Positions 11,131 to 22,600 of a DNA stretch of 64,000 nucleotides are shown one piece after another (positions within the stretch are counted from its first letter, which is position 1; each line of letters begins with the position of its first letter). The stretch lies in the NCBI GenBank assembly GCA_023014365.1, contig JAEBUN010000039.1, forward strand, positions 248,001 through 312,000, in the 5' to 3' direction. The position numbers and the translations under genes were made by a program. The notes under the pieces were generated by a model that worked only from the letters and a program-made list of their open reading frames with translations, made no database searches and was not told the DNA's origin. This DNA comes from Lepiota brunneoincarnata (lineage: Eukaryota > Basidiomycota > Agaricomycetes > Agaricales > Agaricaceae).

Positions 11131-11298
11131 TTTGTTTCTGGCCCCCGTCTCGGTGAATCAGGTGACAGTGTCTAGGTCACGAGGTATGGAGAAGCCTGGC
11201 ATAAATAAACAAACAAGTCTTTAAGCCCAACGGTTTACCCACGAAAGTGGGAGACCATCTCAGCTCCCACCTTGCGTGCCAACATTCCATTAACCTTT

Positions 11299-13988
11299 AT
11301 GCCGAGCCCTGCTTCAGGAGCTAAGGGTACTTCCGCTCTCGCCAGTGTTGTCCCCATCTTTTATCAAGTCCTCGCGTCGTTTGGGCTTGTGCAGGCTAAG
11401 CAGGATGATGAGGCGCCCACCTCCGAGGGAAATGCTATAACTACCCAGGCAGACTGCCAGCGGGTTGAGCGACCGGGCAGCCAGCACCCAAAAGAGCTCC
11501 AGGGCGCCAATGATGCAACCAGGCGTGTAGAAGTTGCCTCCACCTCTACAGCTGTTGCTCGATATGTGGAACCAACCCGGGAGAGCGCCAAAGCAGCCGA
11601 CGAAAATGCGGGACGCGCTGAAATGGGTTCTGGATTTTTTTCCGGTGCCAGCCATTTTACATTGAGAAACCCGGTGATGACTGTGATCAACTACCGTGGT
11701 ACCAAATACGGTGAGACTCATAACCAAGAAGCAACACCTCTCTAACTTTCTGGCATCAGCAATGAGCACCCTCGAGAAACACACAATTCGAGGTGCAGAG
11801 TTCGACTCCTCCGATCGATCGCCCCCTCCACGCTGCCACCCAGGCACTCGAAAGACCATTGTCGAGAGGACTCAACATTGGTTCAGCGACGTCGAACGCC
11901 AGAAGAGGATCCTTTGGCTTGTTGGGTCTGCTGGAGTTGGCAAATCAGCCATCATGCAGACTCTCGCGGAGCAAGCAGCCGACACTCGTAGACCTGAATT
12001 GATGTTAGGAGCGACACTTTTCTTTTCTAGGCCCAACGAACGCAATAATCCCTTGAAAGTCTTCATCACCCTCGCCTACCAGATAGCACTCATATCCCCT
12101 TCGTATCGTGAATTCATCATAGGAGAAGTGACTGATAACCCACGACTACCGACAAAGTCAATGGAAGTACAATTTATACGACTCTTCGTTGAACCTTTCG
12201 TTCGACAGGCGGTGCATCAGGGGTGGGGTGACCTGCTAATATTCTTAGATGGTCTAGACGAATGCGAGGGCCACTCTGAACAATGTGAAATCGTGGAGCT
12301 CATTTCGTCCTTTTCCCTTACATACCCGAACGCACCCCTCATCTGGATCATTGCGAGTCGCCCGGAATCCCATCTGAAAGCCGTCTTCTCTCGCCTCGCT
12401 GTCGTGCCAAGCTACGAAAAGGAGGAAGTCCCGATCGATTCTGATGAGGCATGTGCCGATGTGGAGAAGTATTTGCGAGCGGAGTTTGAGAAAATTCAGC
12501 AAGATGACCCGATCATCCGTCTCCGTTCCCAGTGGCCAACTGATACAGAGTTTCTGACGATCGCTTCCGCTGCGGGTGGGCTATTTGCATTTGCGTCGAC
12601 TGTAGTCAAGTTTGTTGGCGATCCGACCTATAGGAACCCTATATCTGCGCTCTCCCTGTTGCTTGCCGTTATCAGCAAAGTTACTCTACAACCATCAAAA
12701 GGGCGGCCACATCCGCTTGCTTACCTTGATGCGCTCTATTTATATATTCTTTCTGAGATCCCAAAAGGCATATTACCGGACACAATTTCACTCCTCACGA
12801 ATTATCTTGCTTTGCGGAATCACCCCATGTCACTTCAGCACAGAAGCCTCGTCTTCTTTTGTAACTGGACTGGTATGTCCTCCAACGACGCCTATAGTGC
12901 CCTTGATCGACTTCATTCCGTTCTCACAATCCCACTACCCCAAAATGCCGAGGCGGACGGACTATCATTCCATCATCAATCGTTCTATGAATATATCTCG
13001 GATCCCAAACGATCACAGGGGTTTTACATCAGCCGAGCCGACATGAATGAAAAAGAACTTGAATGTTCTCTGAGAATCTTGAAGGATGTTCACTTGGGCA
13101 AGTTCTGCGTCCCAGCCGGCTTGAAAGATGATCTGATTAAGTTGGTCAATCCAGGTACACACCGCAGGCTTGTCGCAAAAAATGTGATGTTCCCCACCTC
13201 CACTGTGGCTCTGTCCTGGCCAATTCTGGAGAGTAGAGCGATGCGAGGGGAACTTTATGACTGTGCAGCCTGGGCTTTTATAGGAGTTATTGACCGCTAT
13301 GATCCTGATCTTGTACTATCGACATTCCGAGATCCAAGCGCTGCTCGGGTCATCGAAACGTTCAATTTTATAGACCCACGGCGTATTACTTCCCGTGAAC
13401 GGGAGCTGGCCACTCGAGTCTTTAATGAAAGCCCCGCCGTAAGGCGACAACGACCGGTTTGTGGTTTTTTCGTCTGTATTAACGTGGTTTTGATTGTGGC
13501 ATGGATTCCAGGACCCAATTGTTCGCGCAGAGTTTGAGAGATTGGGTTTACTTCGGACTTTACCAGCCGGAATGATTCGTCATGGTTATATTGAAAAATA
13601 TGCACCCATCTACGCTAGTTGTGATGGTGACCCGGGGGTTGTCGAGCTAAACAACCTGACCCTTTCAGGTCATATCTTGGATCCTTCTTTCGCGGTGAGG
13701 GCGTCACCTGAGACTAATATGGGGTTGTCACTAATCAGTGTAAGGGTGTAGACCAACTATGGTTCTAAATGTTTGAGCTGGGTCAGACCGGGCAGGTTCA
13801 GCATACACAACCGGGAATCCATTCTCCAGAAGTTATGGCATTCCGCCATCGATTACCCCGATGTTCCGGTTCTATATTTCGGAAACAGCCACAATGGCCA
13901 CCTAATCTGCCACTTCAAGTTGCCCCATGGTTCCAGGCGGTGGACATTTTACATTCGCTATCACCTTTCGGAGGGATCTCCCATCTGA
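11299..13988 (+). CDS. NACHT STAND NTPase B (NLR-like), intact
   Basis: Exons are 11299-11710, 11760-13456, 13512-13694 and 13752-13988, giving 842 residues. A 57-nt in-frame stretch starting at 13098 with a GC donor matches intron 2 of the paralogues, so it may be spliced or retained without a frame change. The start ATG (MPSPASG) is conserved in position in F and G (MPSLSSG, MPTPSSR). The N-terminal exon (about 137 residues) is unlike those of D and H. The NACHT domain has P-loop GSAGVGKSA near residue 193, Walker B LLIFLDGLDEC, the sensor-like segment IIASRPESHLKAVFS and the end motif FHHQSFYEYIS. The C-terminal module has LYDCAAWAFIG, AEFERLGLLR and DYPDVPVLYFGN. No repeat sensor domain follows. 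Such proteins oligomerise on nucleotide exchange and trigger non-self responses in fungi; the specific ligand and output are unknown. Confidence 0.85.
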
Positions 13989-14314
13989 TTTTCCCAAAGT
14001 AGCTATGTGAAATTATTCTAGTTCGTGTGTGGTGTGCCATGCATGAGTTTTTTTCGGTGATGTATTAGATTTCCAGTATGTATCCAATTCTCATAGAGTG
14101 TAAGCGTAGCTTACACCAGATGTAACCAAACATGGACACATAGCTAGAATTGATAGACAGATAAATAGCGGTTGACCGAAGCTGTAGATTATTCTCTTTT
14201 TCTCTCCGAATAGCATCTCGAGTCCAATGTATTTCATCTCGCCTCCAACAAATATGTGTCCATTCCTTACAGTGAGAGCTACCACGACGGGTGCCCTTTC
14301 ATAGAGCCTAGTTG

Positions 14315-14570
14315 GCGGTTAGTGCTTTAGCCTCAATCGTATTCAGCTTAAGATGGCTATCTTTGCTTGTTTTGAAGTCGGTGTTGATGAGCATATCATT
14401 TGGGACTCTGCGCAGCAAGACCCTAAATAGTCTCCTCATGACAAGGGGGTTACTTAGGCCTACGAGGGAGAATGGGGCTCACGAGCTATTGCAAGCGTTT
14501 AGATTGACTATGGGCCTGAACGCACCAAAATGAAGACTATTGATTTCCATGCTCATTGTTGGGGTACATC
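14315..14570 (+). pseudogene. remnant of NACHT gene 3' end (exons 4-5)
   Basis: This stretch aligns with 9250-9490 of gene A: the segment coding for MAIFAC-like residues, the intron with its CATTTAG-like acceptor (here gcgtttag), and the exon-5 start with ATGAAGACYATYGATTTC. Frames are broken and the rest of the gene is missing. It abuts a remnant of the LysM upstream region at 14585, so two unrelated gene ends have been joined. Confidence 0.65.
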
Positions 14571-14584
14571 AGATCTTCTCTGTT

Positions 14585-14800
14585 CGCAACTATTGCAACA
14601 GAATCGACAACATGGATATCCATCAAATGCAGAGGTAGTACGGATGCATTGGATCATGACACCGAGGGCTGCAAGGACAAGTTTCAGCGAGACGGATGTC
14701 AACCAACTCTTGAGACAATACCAGAGGCGATGAGGGATATGAGGAAGAGATGGTGGGTTTTACGGAACCTGAGGTGCCAAGTAACGCCTACAGGAGTACG
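14585..14800 (-). repeat. remnant of LysM gene 5' region
   Basis: Aligns with 3170-3425 around exon 1 of LysM copy 2, for example CAACAGAATC, the intron-1 sequence and GGTGCCRAGTAACG. An internal deletion removes the start codon and signal peptide. It is non-functional and marks the left edge of the third copy of the duplicated unit. Confidence 0.65.
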
Positions 14801-15149
14801 GTTGCAGGTATAGACACTCTTGCATTCTCCCTTTCACTGGCGGCGCCCTTGCCGATTCAATCAGTCCAGAGCGATGGCTCAGGTTATAAGGGCGATGCCA
14901 GCTGCCATTGTAGCCTGGTCTCTCCTCAACTTATCCCTTCATTGACTCGCCAGTCGCAAAAGAAAGGCATTTATCAGTGACAGATTATGTCATTATACAA
15001 GGTTTTCACATCTGGCAACCGTAGCTGGCTACTGTGCGGTTCTACATGTGAAATCGAAAGAGGGTAGCGAGTAGGAGCAAAAGGAAGCCCCTAGGTTGTG
15101 ACCACGTCACATGCCTGCCCTTGGAAACAGTCTGCTCAAACTCGGAGGG

Positions 15150-15480
15150 GGAACGCACAGAAAACACAGAGGGGTGGTTTACGTTGGAGGTAGGTGCCTA
15201 CTGCCTGGTTGGGGTCTGTACACTCTACATTGTTCAATAGATGCTTTGTTCTCCTGCACTCAACCCAAGTGTATGGGTCCTGATATCATGACTAACAGGG
15301 CATATTTCACTTATCGACCCTCCACCATGCCATCACCAACTCGTAAGGTATCTGCCCTTCAATGTACTATTAGTATTGGGGCCAACATCCGTGCCCCATC
15401 ATACCCCAACGACTGCATTACCGGTTGCCAAACCACAGTCAAACAAGTGAGAAATACGGACTTCCTTTGACCGCTCAGAT
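15150..15480. repeat. orphan copy of the peptide-gene downstream block
   Basis: Aligns closely with 27320-27610 (shared tacgttggaggtaggtgcct and GTATGGGTCCTGATATCATGACT) and less closely with 5060-5350 and 17040-17330. No secreted peptide gene follows; the DNA continues into the 15540-16830 block instead. Confidence 0.65.
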
Positions 15481-15539
15481 ACCCATCATGAGCTATGCAT
15501 ATTGTACTGGTTTCCTTCGCACGAGTAAGGTTATTTATC

Positions 15540-16830
15540 TTGATGGAGAGGCTGCGGGGGTGAGGAGCAGGGATCTCCTCCAATGAGTCATGGCATATAG
15601 ATTCCTGCTGCTGGAATGGGTGGTCGCCTCAAAGTGAACCATTGCCCATATGTGCGACACGGAAAGCCGATCACATGGAATTTTCTTCTGAGCAGCCTTG
15701 CTGAATACCAAAGCCATCTTGGCAATACCATTGTGGAAGAGTGATCATTCAGGCTATATTCTCGCTAAAGGCGTTTGCCTCTCCAGTTTCGCCTTGGTTA
15801 ACTGGCTGAATTGGGCTCAAAGTAACATCTATCGTCTGACCACTGTTATAACTAGATCGGAGGGTGTGCGGGGCCCACCTCGATTCACAAGTGATATCTA
15901 ATTCTCTCTGCCTCGATGTCTGAAATAGGTATCGCAGAAACCTCAACATCGTCGTCGAGATAACCATAAATAGCCATAGACGCTCCTCCACGAACCCGCA
16001 TCCCCCTGCCACTGCCGCCGCCGCCACACGGGGTACGACAATTGCTACTTTATCCGGGCTTCTTGGGCGGCAATTACGGTTCTGCTCGGGCCCGTCAACA
16101 ATGAGACTTGAAGAATGGAATAGCCAGAATCACACTTGGACAGCAATCACAATGGAGCAGAAACCAAACTCGTCTTTGAGAAATGTAGAGTACTGGCAAC
16201 GGCTGATTCGCATCATCGCCGAGGACAGCTCCACCAACAGGCGCATCGGGGGGCATGAGTCCCAATCACAAAGCCAACAGCCAACAGTTGACGACAGCAC
16301 ACTCAAGTCTGCTATACTACTCTCAGTAACCGTAAGGTCGTGCATATGATAGTTAGAGCAGTCAGAATTAAACTAGTGGCCCGGAGTCGAGGAAGACAAC
16401 TAGTTGCCTTTGTCATCACAATAGGCTCCACCGATTTCTCTAAGCAAGTGTTGCATGTCCTCATTACCACTAAAGCCGATGCTCGCGGAGCAGGAACTGA
16501 CGATAGTGAACATCTTCAAGTCATAGAGTTGCCGAGTTCGAGAGTGGAGGGGGTATCTGAGGTAGCAGAAAGAGTCGCTCCTGAGTGAGTCCGCTGCTGC
16601 AAAAGTGACTGGGCGAGCGTTATCAAGGCAGGTGCATGGGGCATTGGGGGTGCCCGCCCAGCCAAAGGCCTCGAGGTGGCGAGCAGGGGAATTGGGGTGG
16701 GGAGTGATGTGAGCAATTATGTGCATTCATTGGGTTGAAGAAGTGATCCTGGACGAAGTTTGCAAAGCAAATGGAGGACTCGGGGCCTGAGAGGGCGGTG
16801 AGTTAGGGACGGAGGAGCCTGTCGGTGGAT
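15540..16830. repeat. duplicated non-coding block, copy 3
   Basis: Counterpart of 3640-4930 with several indels. The CCGCCGCCGCC box at 16008, the GCTCGGGCCC box at 16084 and the string ttgcctttgtc near 16402 match copy 2 in order. An 82-codon plus-strand frame (16101-16349) and a 92-codon minus-strand frame (15749-16027) are open here but broken in copy 2. I therefore treat the block as non-coding or formerly coding. Confidence 0.55.
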
Positions 16831-17029
16831 GTGGGAGCAAAAAAATGGAGTGCCTTGGAGGACAGATTCGAGTTGTGCAGATAAGTGAATGCGAGTTGAA
16901 GGCGGAGAGTCTGTAGAGCTTACCATGGAGAGAGACAAGGGAGAGCACAACGCACTCAGAGCATCACTGGCGCCCGTAACAGGGGAATGTCAATGCAGTG
17001 CGCCGTCCCGTCAAACCCAGGGGGGAACG

Positions 17030-17520
17030 CAGAAGGGCCGTTTATGATGGAGGCGAGTATCCACTGCTAGGGGGATCTGTACATTCTACGCTGCTCAACA
17101 GATACTTTGTTTCCTGCCTGCGCTAAACCCAAGTGTATGGGTCCTGATATCGTGACTGACAGAGCATATTTCACTCACCGACCATCCAGCATGGTTTAAC
17201 CGAATTATCGTCCTTCAATGTACGGTATCGAAGCCTACATTCGTGCCCCGTCTTACCCCAGTAACTGCACTACCAGTCACCAAACCACCGTCAAGCAACC
17301 GAGAAATACAGACCTCCTGTTACTGCTCGGACACCCATCGTGAGCCACACTTATATTGATTATTGAGTTTGTCTCATGAAACACAACTACAGCACCCGCA
17401 GGCGATATTATTCGAGACTTATAAGCCTTCACTCTGGTTACTTCAAATAGGACCTCTTTGCTCGGCATGATGTCTCGAAGAACACGATTTCCAAATAAAC
17501 TTTATATTTGAAATGTACAT
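17030..17520. repeat. block downstream of secreted peptide gene, copy 2
   Basis: Aligns with 5030-5560 and 27270-27830 and ends directly at the stop codon of SSP2. It differs from the other copies by a deletion next to the peptide stop codon, which changes the end of SSP2. Confidence 0.6.
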
Positions 17521-17836
17521 CAAACCTTGGTTGGCAGCCCTACGCACCCCTGCTCGAATTAATTAGCTTGCCCGTCTCTCGAATGGGGAAGAGGGGGGAA
17601 TCGTTTCTCACAAATTTCGGATTGCACCAGGTACAGCCTCCGTTCAAACAATCTTCAGTCCTCGTGCAGCGCATGCCATAGGCAGGGCATACTGACACAC
17701 CCGCACCAACCCCTAAGGTGGCGGGTATGGACACTCCGTCAATGACAATTATATTGATATCTCTACTGTCTGGTTGGCTGGGCGCAGCAAAAGCTGCAGT
17801 GAAGAGTGTGGTGAACAAGATGAAAGCTTTCAACAT
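17521..17836 (-). CDS. small secreted six-cysteine protein, copy 2 (SSP2)
   Basis: Exons 17836-17612 and 17550-17521, separated by a 61-nt intron with the same donor (GTGAGA) and branch-like CTAAT as its paralogues. The signal peptide is MLKAFILFTTLFTAAFAAP. The mature part has CPAYGMRC, then CLNGGCTWC and, after splicing, GC, preserving the C-x6-C-x5-C-x4-C-x2-C-x5-C pattern. The ATG and TAA codons that end SSP1 and SSP3 right after the sixth cysteine are deleted here, so the product carries a six-residue extension ending PTKV. Loop residues between cysteines two and four differ from SSP1 and SSP3 (TRTEDCLNGG against TEDWQCQRLG), so this is the most divergent member. No NACHT gene follows on the plus strand, unlike copies 1 and 3. 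Confidence 0.72.
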
Positions 17837-18725
17837 TACTCGAGTAGGATGATTAGTCTGTGGAATGGTACCGGCTTTATACCTCACATGGTGGCTTTTT
17901 GTGGATATTTGCTCGCGAGAAAGAGGAACTGTCCTCGTGAATTGATACTAAGGTGCCCACTGTCATCCCAAAGACCCAGCGCGCCTTTTCGGCTTTAGTG
18001 TGGGGCTAATTATTGCGGGGGGGAGGAGATTAAGGCATCCGAAAGAAGTCGTTCTACGACTCCTATCTTAGGACGGACTCGAACAACCCCACGTTCACAT
18101 TCACTTCATCCGAATATGCGCCACAGACGACCCAGTACTAGTCCGGGGATTTTTCCGGGACAACAGAAGGAGCCAGAAGGGAAAATATTTGTGTGGAGCA
18201 GACACAATGGAAGGGTTGTGATCCGTCCTCCGCAGAGACTGGCCATGTGATCCTCGACTCTGTGACAAGTACGTACCCCTAATGCGAATCAGTGATCCTA
18301 GAACCTACTCAAATTAACAGAACCATTGTTCAGCAAGAAGGAATGGTCGATGGGAAGTGAAGGGCTTAAAATAGGGAGTGAAGTGGTCGTGAATGTTACC
18401 TGACAAGGGCTAGTGAGATGGAATCAATCTTGCAGCTGCAGGGGGCTGTGGGGAATTACCCGATAGTATACATACAGCACGGTTGTAGTGTGGGACGGGG
18501 ATGAAGACGTATCTCGGGAGGAGGGTATGGGAGAGTGTAGTCCACACACCACCCCAATTGAGTACCCGGAGTGTTGGGATGTGGGAGGTAATTGGATTTA
18601 TGGGGCGGGTTCAACCTGCAAGCCGATACGCATGTACAATGTCCTTTACTTTTATCACATACCTTGCAGGTGTACTGTGGTGTCCATCTCAAGATCCCCA
18701 TCCAGCCAAAACATTGTCACTCACT
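17837..18725. repeat. intergenic block upstream of SSP2
   Basis: Aligns with 5885-6690 and 28155-29000, for example TAGTCCGGGGATTTTTCC near 18140 and gttgggatgtgggaggtaat near 18570. The similarity ends near 18725, before the part that contains the NACHT promoter in the other copies. Confidence 0.6.
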
Positions 18726-19684
18726 ATATGCACAAGTACTGAGAAAAGTCTAGCTACATGTCCACGTGCCAGGTAACCAAAATTCTATTGAATAGGAATA
18801 TAAATAAAATGGTAAACAAATTGCAGGATCGTGATTGCATGGAAAGGGTCCAAGTGCAAATGAAACAACAAGCAAATGTCCAGCTGATGTCACGTCAACT
18901 GTCCATCGGCTTGCAAAACCCAACAGAAACAGCTAGGAAGTCAACACAAATTGGGGCAGTGTGGGTGATGGGACAGGACAACCGTGGGCTACAGAAGAGG
19001 GAACAGGGGGCACAGTTGGACTAGCATCAGGGGCAAGGTTGGCTGAAAGGCACGGTCATTCATTTGTCATTTTTGTTTATCCAGCCCATCGATTACACTA
19101 GGTGGAATACCCACTCCAACACCCAGAGAATCAAGTGGAGCTCCTCTGAAATCTGGGTAGTTATGGGATATGTTTATTAGTAAGCTGGCCCGTACACCAA
19201 CTATTCGGGAAACTGACAGCTGGAAGCCTCAGTGATCAGGCTGGTGGTACAAGCACCCGACAGGCAGGGATGACGGTTTGTGTGATGGGCTGATGAGAGG
19301 GTTGTGTATCGCGGTACTTGGGTGTAGTCTCCCTCGACGGACTGCGATCGTGCACCAGTGGCTAGGTAGTGTAGACACTGTTTACGGTTCTTGGGACCCT
19401 CCTACTCTCCATAGCCGCATCTGGCTTTACCAGCATAGAATGGATTTTAAAATAAAAAAATAAAAAAATAGAAACGCGCGACGTGACATGCGACATGACA
19501 CGGATAATTCTTGGACAGATGGTATCCCATAGGATGCTGTTTCCAAGGGGTTCCAGTCCTGAGGGTCACTAAAAGCTATTTAGCAGCGTGCAATTCATGC
19601 ACTCCACTATCGCGCCACGACTTGTTCCCTTCTGTGCTGTATATCATTCCCCCTCCACAGTTGCAGCGTTTGGATACACTTATA
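18726..19684. other. unique intergenic region before the RdRP gene
   Basis: No gene, repeat or RNA is recognised. An 88-codon plus-strand frame (18758-19024) lacks any motif. A low-complexity A-rich run lies at 19448-19470. The right end should hold the promoter of the polymerase gene. Confidence 0.45.
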
Positions 19685-22600
19685 ATGTCCCCTGAAACTC
19701 AGTCAAAAGTGAGCGCTCCTTTTTCTTAAGCAGCGGTCAGGGCGCCTGATTTTGAGGTTGAAGAGAGGCGAAGACTCTTCTGATGACGAGTTTGATAAAG
19801 AGAATGCCAAGGAATCTGCATTTTGGGACCTTGTGGCGCAGATACCAAGTTAGTTCACCATCGCAAACTGACTACAGATTCACTCAAATATCCCCTAGTG
19901 GATGTCCTGGCAACACCCCAGAAGAAAGTGTCTCACACGCATACAGGAAGCGGGAGCGGTCCAGCAAGAGGAAGAGAAAACGGTGAACTTGATGTAGACA
20001 TTCTTTGCTGGCCATTTGTTGACCATTTAGCTTTGCATCAGGATCTGACCACGGCCATAGCCCAATTTCGAGAGGCGCCCACTTAGTGGACCCTCCGGTA
20101 GCAGTGACGGTATCCGGTGCGGCTGAGGCTCGCAAAAACATGTCGACAGGCAAGGGGTTGCTCTTCACCTTTTACTAGACCTTAAGCTTATACTTGCCGC
20201 ACTCTTGCTTTCTACAGCCAGAGTTGAGGAGCATCTCGGTTCCCTTCCGGCAACGCCGAAGAAGCAGAGCAAGACCACCCATCCCCCTTCTACTGGAAGG
20301 ACAAGGGCGATTATCGAAGGATTGGAGAGCCTGGCGTTCCTCTCTCCGACAAGTTAGTATCCAGGGAAATATCTGTGTCCCGTTTTACTCACCATCGATA
20401 ATATGCTGTGCTCCTTCCAGAAAAAGAAGGATTCCCCGAACCACCACAAATCAATGCCAGTCCTGCGTCACAAGTATGTGGCTTTTGCATTGCCATGTTT
20501 AATTTTAACCTTCCTTTACACAGCCGGAGAAAACCGTCTACATTGGTGTCCCCAGCGACGACGACGAAGAAGGTTAGAGTTCCTCCAGACCGTGTCCAGT
20601 TTTATCAACTTACTCTAGTTCGTGGTCACCTAGTGAATGATAGTGAGCCGATTGTTGCGCTTCGCATCTACAGATTCTCAACCAATTGATAGTACTCTTG
20701 GAGACTGATTCGTCGCCTCCAACCCGGCCGGCTTCTTTATTCGATTATTCTACTTCCCAGGACTCAGGGTTCCTGACAAGTCCAGCCTCATCCTGGTCTG
20801 TCCATGATCGCAAAAGTCAAGCCTCGTGGAGCTCGTTGGAGAGTGACTCTGGGAGTAATGCCGTCGCAAAGCGCAAACGCTTGGGGTCCAGCGGGGCGCC
20901 AGAAATTTCGGTTCGTAGGGTCGATGCTGGTTCCCCAGCGCCGGCCTTTGCTGGGGACGTTTTCACGACTCCTCGTGTCTTGGAATTTCGGGAAGAGCGC
21001 AGACCCGATTCGCCCCAGGAACCGCTTCAAACGAGTTCTTTCGCTCTGCCGCCACCGGAGGAGATCCCTTTAGCTGTCTCGGCGCTCTTCAGCGGCACTC
21101 TTGGCGTTGATCTCAAGCCGATTATGATTGCGCATTCTGCGAAGGTCCAGGAGCTCATGGATAGGCATGGTATTGCCTGGGGTGTGCAATACGAGTTCGC
21201 CCGTGGGGTTTCCCTCAAGCAGTGGACATGGGATGATGTCTACGATGTTTTTCAGGTGGAACTGAACGAATTCAAGGGCTCAAACGTGGATGCAGCCTAC
21301 AAAGTGGGTCCAATCATGTGCAAACGCGAGATGCGCAATGTGAACCTCACGCTGTGGTATGTTTCCCGGATATTATGCAGAAATTGTAGTCATAACGTTC
21401 GCTAGGCAAGAATTGGACCGCGAGCAGGCGGCAATCCTTGAAAATAAAGGTAGAGGTCTTGGTATGATGGGCCATTGGCATGGCCAAGATGACTGGTTCG
21501 GCGGACGCATCCAGCAAATCGCCCGACTCTCTAAAGATGGCACGCAGTATCGGATCCACCTTGAGCCCATGGAGAAACGTCGCTCACATCGTTTTTCGCG
21601 GTACCTTGGGTCGCGTCGGGTCCTGCAGCTTCGTGTTACGAGAGACCTCCTGCGAGAGGAAAATGCGCAACTGAAGAACTTTTTAAGGGGCAAGTTTATT
21701 TTGTGTGGACGAGTATACGTCCCTTTCCATGCAAAGGACCGTAGTCTCTACATGGTGGAGACCAACGAAGACTGGGAGCGCAGGGCACGAGTGGAATTCG
21801 GTGACCAACACCGTGCTTCGTTTGCCGATTTCATCAATTGGCACAACCCTCCCCAATGCAACCATCATCAGGTCCGTCGCGTCATCTTATTCAGTATTAT
21901 GCTCATGGCGGCATCCTGAAAGGCGTTGAGCAAATACGTTACTCGTTATGCTCTTGGGCTATCTACAAGCATACCGATCCTTGAATTCGAGACCGGAAAT
22001 ATTTACTTCATAGACGATATTTGTATGTTCCATTACCCTTTTTGTGCATTTCTGATCCGTAATTCCGCACTTAGATGGCAGCAATTTCAAGGGCGGAAAG
22101 GCCTCCGCGGAAGAGACTATGACAGACGGCTGCGGTTTCATTAATCAAGCAGCTCTGGTTGCCATTAATGCGAGACTCAACAAACAGAGCCTCCCTGTTG
22201 CACTCCAGGGTCGTATTGCAGGTGCAAAGGGCCTTTGGGTTCTTCACCCCAACGATGCAAGTTCGGAGTCTAAGATCTGGATCCGGAAGTCCCAGAACAA
22301 GATCCAGCTGCAAACCCTTGACCGTTCGCACAGGATATTCGAATTGGTTTCTTGTTCACAGCCGTCCTTCTCGGTTTCATTATCTCGTCAAAGTCTCGTC
22401 AATCTGTCGTTCAATGGTGTTCCCGACAGGGTGCTCATAGACTACCTGGAGAAGGGGCTTGAGGACGAGATCAAACCACTTGTGGACTGGGATCGGCCGA
22501 AGGCAGCATTATATTTGTGGCATGCGATCAACAACACTGGATGTGTGACTCGGTCCCGGATTGAGCGCGTCACTGCTGGCATCAGTCGTGCACTTGGGCT

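Noticed and set aside
15749..16349. Overlapping 92- and 82-codon frames as small secreted proteins
   Set aside because: Both frames are broken in the duplicate at 3640-4400 and neither begins with a signal peptide.
19269..19320. CTGATGAG word as a second kind of hammerhead
   Set aside because: No GAAA core strand and no pairing stems at the required distances.
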